Assembly (NCBI GenBank): GCA_034419075.1
Contig: DAOULR010000022.1
Span: 62,001-126,000, forward strand
Direction: 5' to 3'
Source of the DNA: E44-bin88 sp034419075
GTDB lineage: Bacteria > Chloroflexota > Dehalococcoidia > Dehalococcoidales > BS750m-G39
Length of the DNA: 64,000 nucleotides
Below are positions 60,012 through 64,000 of this stretch, piece by piece. A model generated the notes under the pieces. That model searched no databases, was not told where the DNA came from, and saw only the letters and a list, made by a program, of their open reading frames with translations. Position 1 is the first letter of the stretch. Each line of letters starts with the position of its first letter. A program made the translations under genes and the position numbers.

Positions 60012-60947
60012 TCATTCGGTAACTTTAATTGTATAATCCTTGTAGGTGGCTTCGATATTCTCCGCTTTTATGAAAGTACGTATTTTGAAATCACCCTGTT
60101 CAAGTGGTGTAATAATCAGAGGGTTATGATGATGAAGTGTATTGCCATGAACAAAATCTAGAGAATAACGAATTATCTGCCGCTCCTCATCCTGAAAAAT
60201 TGAATAGTTAGGTGTTTTCTCAATTATAAAACTAGTCGGAAAGATAAAACCGATTTCCACATTTTTCGCCATTCGGCTTTCATGGTTATCCACACCGACG
60301 CTTATCACCTTTTTGATATTAACTCGTATCTCAGTTTTGCCCAAATTATTCCTGATATCCTTACCATCTAAATGAATATTGACCTTCTTTAAAAAACTTT
60401 GCTCTGTTTCTTTTGCTAGCTTTGATAATAATTCCGTTACTCTAGTATCCACGTCCTTTCTATCGGCATCAATTATCTTCCTTACTTCGATTATGATAAC
60501 TATTAACTTCCACAGAACAATAATTGCGTAGATAAAACCTGCCACACTTATTATAAGGAAGAGGTTATAATAGATATTAATGTCAACCAAAATATTGGTC
60601 ACCACTACCCCTAAAAAGGCTAGCATAAGAGGTATAAACAGCCGAAGAACCTGTTTCTTAGGGTCTAAGTAAGATAATTTACTTTCCGCAGTTTTTTTAA
60701 TAGATTTGAGTTGTTTGAGACTATTTTCTATCGCTAATAAATCATCATCCGTTATATCCGTCTGTTGCCCCTTTTTTTGTAATTGCTCCTTGATGTTCTC
60801 CTCACTCGTTTTCTTTTCAGCCTTGTATTGGGCAGCCAACTTTGATAGTCCTTCTCGATACATAGACAGTAAAACAGTAATAACAGGAAACACAAAACCT
60901 AATACGGCAAGTATTAGATAAGCGAATAACTGAGTAGCTTGTTCCAA
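60012..60947 (-). CDS. Membrane protein with coiled coil, unknown function
   Basis: A 311-aa protein: one membrane helix at the N-terminus (about residues 6-28), a charged coiled-coil stretch (about 30-95), two further membrane helices (about 104-150) and a C-terminal soluble domain of about 150 residues (VNIHLDGKDIRNNLGKTEIR, then beta-rich) outside or inside the membrane. The base composition is visibly more AT-rich than its neighbours, suggesting recent transfer. No known family. It follows two genes on the same strand (MBL and small protein); the 80-bp gap has an extended -10 (TGG-TATAAT, 60971-60976 on minus). Confidence 0.6.
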   Translation of the reverse strand: MEQATQLFAYLILAVLGFVFPVITVLLSMYREGLSKLAAQYKAEKKTSEENIKEQLQKKGQQTDITDDDLLAIENSLKQLKSIKKTAESKLSYLDPKKQVLRLFIPLMLAFLGVVVTNILVDINIYYNLFLIISVAGFIYAIIVLWKLIVIIIEVRKIIDADRKDVDTRVTELLSKLAKETEQSFLKKVNIHLDGKDIRNNLGKTEIRVNIKKVISVGVDNHESRMAKNVEIGFIFPTSFIIEKTPNYSIFQDEERQIIRYSLDFVHGNTLHHHNPLIITPLEQGDFKIRTFIKAENIEATYKDYTIKVTE

Positions 60948-60970
60948 TATCCCTAACCCCTATTTAGGGT

Positions 60971-60976
60971 ATTATA
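60971..60976 (-). promoter_or_regulatory. Extended -10 promoter upstream of the membrane protein gene
   Basis: Minus strand TGG-TATAAT about 25 bp before ATG 60947, with the inverted repeat CCCTAA/TTTAGGG just downstream (60951-60969). Confidence 0.45.
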
Positions 60977-61027
60977 CCATATTATGTAAACACTTCTGGT
61001 TGTACACCTACCCCACCCCCCAATTCC

Positions 61028-62101
61028 TCAAACCTCAGTCGGCGGGGTCGCCATCTCGTCGGCTTTGTCGTCCATCTTCATATATCGTATGCCGCCCCCC
61101 GGCGGGACGACGACCACGATAGTTCCCTCGTGCGCGTTGCTGAGGTTCCTCTGCCCCTCGTAACTGCCGTCGGTGGTCATCACCTCGGCGTCGCATTCCT
61201 CCAATGACATGGCCGCCGACTGGTGCGGAAAGAGCTCTCGCTTAATCTGGCCGAGGGGACTGTTCTCCAGCCTCTTGCTGCTCTCCTCCTGCTTTGTCGA
61301 GATAACAGCCAGGCGGGGACCTATCTTCTCGTAGACGTCCAGCGGCGTGCTGTGCATGCTGCCGTGATGGGCCACCTTGACTACGGCGCCGGAAAGGTAG
61401 TTGACCATCTTCTTCACCAGCGTCTTGTGGCTGCTGCTCCTCTCCACCTTGGGGAATTCCTGACAAACGTGCGACCAGCTGTCGAATTCGGCGTCTCCGG
61501 TCAGGATGACCACGGCACGCCCCGCCTCCCTCTCGGCTTCAAGACTTTTATTGCCCTCATACTCCCGGGACTGCATGGTAATGACGTTCTCCTTGTTATT
61601 CTCGATGCGGAGCACGATGGAAGCGTTGTTCATATCGACTCCGTAGGTGGCGAAGCGGTTGCGTAGCGTAATCGAGGGTGAAAGGGCAGTTATCCGTATC
61701 TGGTGGAAATACCATTCCATCCCCGAGGAAACCCTCACCATTCTGATATTCTCGGCGATAACGCCCTCTAGAATGCGGCTATAGGTACTCGAATTATGGC
61801 GGAAGCCACTGTCCCAGAACTCGTGAGGACAATAGGGGCTGTTGATAATAGCCGGTATGCCGCTGATATGGTCGTAGTGAGGGTGGGTGGCGCAAACGAA
61901 GGCGAGCCGGGACGGCCCCACGCCCGCGTTATGCATCAGCTTCCCCAGGTAATCCTTCGTCTTGGCACTGTCCCTACAGTCGACGAGTCCGTAACTCCTC
62001 TGGCCATTGCTACCGGCGGGAAGCTCGACCACAATGTTGTCGCCGAAAGCTACGTTCAGGAAATGGATGACCAGCTCATCAGGTTTGATTTGTTCGGCCA
62101 T
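61028..62101 (-). CDS. ComEC/Rec2-like metallo-beta-lactamase-fold protein
   Basis: A 357-aa soluble metallo-hydrolase. LVIHFLNVAFGDNIVVELP and LVDCRDS open the fold; the metal motif is THPHYDHISGI (H-x-H-x-D-H); a later VILTGDAEFDSW gives the third-metal Asp and VVKVAHHGSMHST a conserved His pair, as in the nuclease domain of ComEC/Rec2. The membrane channel part of ComEC is absent. It begins 1 bp after the small gene upstream with GGAAGGAGGT as ribosome site, so the two are strictly coupled. Function unknown: nuclease or phosphodiesterase. Such stand-alone forms occur in defence-type islands, but that link here is inference. Confidence 0.8.
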   Translation of the reverse strand: MAEQIKPDELVIHFLNVAFGDNIVVELPAGSNGQRSYGLVDCRDSAKTKDYLGKLMHNAGVGPSRLAFVCATHPHYDHISGIPAIINSPYCPHEFWDSGFRHNSSTYSRILEGVIAENIRMVRVSSGMEWYFHQIRITALSPSITLRNRFATYGVDMNNASIVLRIENNKENVITMQSREYEGNKSLEAEREAGRAVVILTGDAEFDSWSHVCQEFPKVERSSSHKTLVKKMVNYLSGAVVKVAHHGSMHSTPLDVYEKIGPRLAVISTKQEESSKRLENSPLGQIKRELFPHQSAAMSLEECDAEVMTTDGSYEGQRNLSNAHEGTIVVVVPPGGGIRYMKMDDKADEMATPPTEV

Positions 62102-62102
62102 T

Positions 62103-62492
62103 TCAGCTACCTCCTTCCAGAGCCGCCAGGTAGCTATTCTTGACGCGTTCCTTGCTCACTCGGGCGATAGACTGGAAGTTCCTTTGCTCCACATCCACCA
62201 CGAACCTAGCCTCGGTGCCCCCTTCCGTAATTTCCCGAAATCCCCCGCTCAGGAAGACCTGCCCTTCGTACAGATTGTTCCAGAGCCACTCTTCTTCAGG
62301 CTCCGAGGGCATGCCCATTTCCTCTTGGTAGTCTTCGGGGCGTACCAGAAGCTCTGACTCCTCCCTCCAATCTTTGGGGTCATCCCCGAAAGTCTCTTTG
62401 TCAGGCTTCAGGTCGGCAACCAGGATGCGGACTAGGTTATCGGATAACCTTTCGTCGATGGTGATACGGCGCACTCTTTGCGGACTGTTCAT
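62103..62492 (-). CDS. Small protein coupled to the metallo-hydrolase, unknown
   Basis: A 129-aa acidic protein starting MNSPQRVRRITIDERLSD, with a Trp/Glu-rich middle (PEDYQEEMGMPSEPEEEWLW) and a C-terminus VSKERVKNSYLAALEGG. No membrane helix, signal peptide or Cys. I find no family. It is first in a unit with the MBL-fold protein; the close coupling suggests a partner, inhibitor or sensor of it. Confidence 0.6.
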   Translation of the reverse strand: MNSPQRVRRITIDERLSDNLVRILVADLKPDKETFGDDPKDWREESELLVRPEDYQEEMGMPSEPEEEWLWNNLYEGQVFLSGGFREITEGGTEARFVVDVEQRNFQSIARVSKERVKNSYLAALEGGS

Positions 62493-62524
62493 AGGCTTTA
62501 CCCCCTTTTATTGAAAAATCAAAA

Positions 62525-62568
62525 AGGGCGCCAGCTACCGTCATAGTTTTCGACAGTCCCAGCGCCCT
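62525..62568 (-). terminator. Terminator between the cassette and the upstream gene
   Basis: Minus strand AGGGCGC ... GCGCCCT, with an inner helix ACTGTC/GACGGT, followed by TTTTTGATTTTT. It ends the transcript of the gene at 62655 before the cassette begins. Confidence 0.75.
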
Positions 62569-62654
62569 CGTTTCGTCCCATCAACCCCCCACAGTTTTTA
62601 AAGTTGTCGTAGTTTGGGGCTTAAATTCTAGCCACATGGCAAGACTTTGTCAAT

Positions 62655-63188
62655 CTAGTGTATTATCCCGTAGCCTCCGCTCACCGCGTCCCGGAAGATG
62701 CCCAGCTCGGGGGGATAGAAGGTAAAGACGCCGAAGGCCACCGCCAGCAAAATCACCATAACCGCCCCCAACCCGCACAGCCACTTCGGCCACTGTTTCA
62801 GTGTCAAAATTTTATAGCTGGCCAGCTGCCCCAGCGCCACGGCGACGAAGAAAATGGTAATATCGACGGCCAGAATCTCTTCGCCGAAGATAGCCGCATA
62901 GGCGTAAAAGATAACGGCGATGACGACGGGCATAGTGTAGAGACCGATGGCTTTGGCGATAAAGAAGTTGTTGACCGAACGCTTGAGGAAGGGGTACTCG
63001 ATGATAGCGTAGAACAGGGCCGGCCAGAAGGCAATCTTAAAGTGCTCCCAGACGCTCTCGTTGACGGCGGCGATAACGCCCACGGGCGACCAGCCGCCCG
63101 CCCACTCGAAGAGGAAGTGGAACATCGCCCCCACGATGAAGATGACCCCGATGCCAATAAGCTCCCACCTTAAAACCGACCTCTTCAT
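62655..63188 (-). CDS. DUF6512-like integral membrane protein
   Basis: A 177-aa protein with about five membrane segments. The motif GVIAAVNESVWEHFKIAFWP near residue 36-55 is the conserved block of the family usually called DUF6512. No enzyme residues are apparent apart from the Asn-Glu-Ser-x-Trp-Glu-His set, which is so conserved that a catalytic or metal role is possible. Function unknown. Confidence 0.75.
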   Translation of the reverse strand: MKRSVLRWELIGIGVIFIVGAMFHFLFEWAGGWSPVGVIAAVNESVWEHFKIAFWPALFYAIIEYPFLKRSVNNFFIAKAIGLYTMPVVIAVIFYAYAAIFGEEILAVDITIFFVAVALGQLASYKILTLKQWPKWLCGLGAVMVILLAVAFGVFTFYPPELGIFRDAVSGGYGIIH

Positions 63189-63257
63189 GAGCCACCCCCA
63201 GCAGTTATCTATTTAATAATTACTGGTAACGGACGCCCTTGTCAATACCCCAAAGCC

Positions 63258-64000
63258 CTACTCCCTGACCAGCGCCATAATCCCCAGCATAGATATAAAA
63301 GCCAGGCCGGCGCCGAAGTAGAAGGGCGCGGCAGGACTGAATGCCTGCCATAGCCAGCCGGCAATCAGGCTAGCGGGCAAAAGGGCCATCCCCACCACCC
63401 CGTGATAAAGCCCGTAGGCGGTGCCCCTCTTCGCCTCGGGGACCAGGTCAGCGACAAAGGCTCGCGCCACCCCCTCCACCACCCCATAGTAGAGCCCGTA
63501 GCCAGCAAAAAGCAGCCAGACCTGCCACAGCTCCGAGGCCAGGGCGAACCCCAGGTAGACCAAGGCGTAGATGAACCAGCCCAGGATGATAACCCGCCGC
63601 CTCCCCAGCCTGTCCGATAGCACCCCCGCCGGTAGAGCGGTAACGGCGTAAGCGATATTAAACACCACCAGCATCAAGACCACATAGATAACCGACGAGC
63701 CCAGGTCCTGCGCTCTCAGGATAACGAAGAAATCGCTGGAGTTACCCAGGGTAAACACCGCCATAACAACCAGAAACAGCTTAAAGCGACCATCGAAACC
63801 CCCTAGCTGTTTGAGGCCCAGCCGAGAGCCAGCACCAGCTGAAGCCGGCTTCCGCCTCTCCCGGACAAAAATCAGCAGCACAACCACCGCCACTACTGCC
63901 GGCACCACCCCCACCAGCACCAACCAGTGGTAGCTCTTCAGGTTAAGCTCAAGCCCTCCGCCCTGAGCCAGATAGATAATGAGCGCGGCGATGGCCAGCC
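63258..64000 (-). CDS. MFS transporter (N-terminus outside window)
   Basis: C-terminal part of a major facilitator protein; the frame stays open to the right edge, so the start is beyond the window. At least eight membrane segments remain. VLSDRLGRRRVIILGW is the MFS loop motif of the second half, and YGVVEGVARAFVADLVPEAKRGTAYGLYHG (positions about 63400-63490) is the helix 10-11 type region of the YfcJ/TMEM-like branch. Substrate unknown. Confidence 0.85.
   Translation of the reverse strand, partial: LAIAALIIYLAQGGGLELNLKSYHWLVLVGVVPAVVAVVVLLIFVRERRKPASAGAGSRLGLKQLGGFDGRFKLFLVVMAVFTLGNSSDFFVILRAQDLGSSVIYVVLMLVVFNIAYAVTALPAGVLSDRLGRRRVIILGWFIYALVYLGFALASELWQVWLLFAGYGLYYGVVEGVARAFVADLVPEAKRGTAYGLYHGVVGMALLPASLIAGWLWQAFSPAAPFYFGAGLAFISMLGIMALVRE

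Overview
The window looks like chromosomal DNA from an uncultured anaerobic bacterium, most likely a Chloroflexota member close to the Dehalococcoidia. This is inferred from the gene mix: a cobalamin-riboswitch-controlled corrinoid salvage operon beside a corrinoid methyltransferase module, many lipoprotein-type solute-binding proteins, archaeal-looking winged-helix and zinc-ribbon small proteins, and a single-cluster type IV pilus. No rRNA or marker gene in the window settles the taxonomy. There is no phage, plasmid, transposase or CRISPR array. Both edges cut genes: pilB at the left and an MFS transporter at the right.

Region 1 (1-12.6 kb) is a type IV pilus locus: pilB, pilC, two pseudopilins, a large PilX/adhesin-like protein, a PilO-like protein, a PilM-PilN fusion and pilT on the plus strand. 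A convergent pilin gene with its own promoter follows, then a zinc-ribbon protein with two Mrr-like repeats, then the prepilin peptidase. Region 2 (12.6-18.6 kb) holds two small DNA-binding proteins, a membrane methyltransferase-like protein, a GH3-type adenylating enzyme and a bifunctional GGDEF/HD-GYP c-di-GMP enzyme that could govern the pili.

Region 3 (18.6-31 kb) is about corrinoids. A MetH-activation-domain protein, a UroD-type methyltransferase and a corrinoid protein are followed by a complete LivKHMGF-type ABC importer on the same strand. Divergent from these, a cobalamin riboswitch with a terminator/antiterminator precedes btuF-cobT-cobS-cobC-cobU. Together they suggest uptake and demethylation of a methylated substrate plus salvage of the corrinoid cofactor. 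Region 4 (31-46 kb) is a catabolic island: a TRAP transporter, two paralogous carboxylesterases, a PaaK-type CoA ligase, an SDR, a thiolase with its DUF35 partner, an MFS carrier and a tannase-family lipoprotein. Three units of this island carry almost the same promoter with embedded TACC/GGTA palindromes (34.70, 36.31 and 43.96 kb), which suggests one regulon.

Region 5 (46-64 kb) is mostly housekeeping: tRNA-Val, a Na+/solute symporter, the riboflavin operon ribD-ribE-ribBA-ribH, a signal peptidase I with Cys in place of the catalytic Ser, pyrE, a pantothenate set (panG-like, panD, panB, panC), cupins and plsY. Within it lies an unusual three-gene cassette (60.0-62.5 kb): a coiled-coil membrane protein, a ComEC-like metallo-beta-lactamase and a small unknown protein. 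A GC-rich dispersed repeat, in its fullest copy a MITE-like element with about 50-bp inverted ends, occurs five times, four of them within 48.7-56.3 kb. Three short genes (59 aa at 37978, 56 aa at 43720 minus, 75 aa at 48397 minus) are easily missed.
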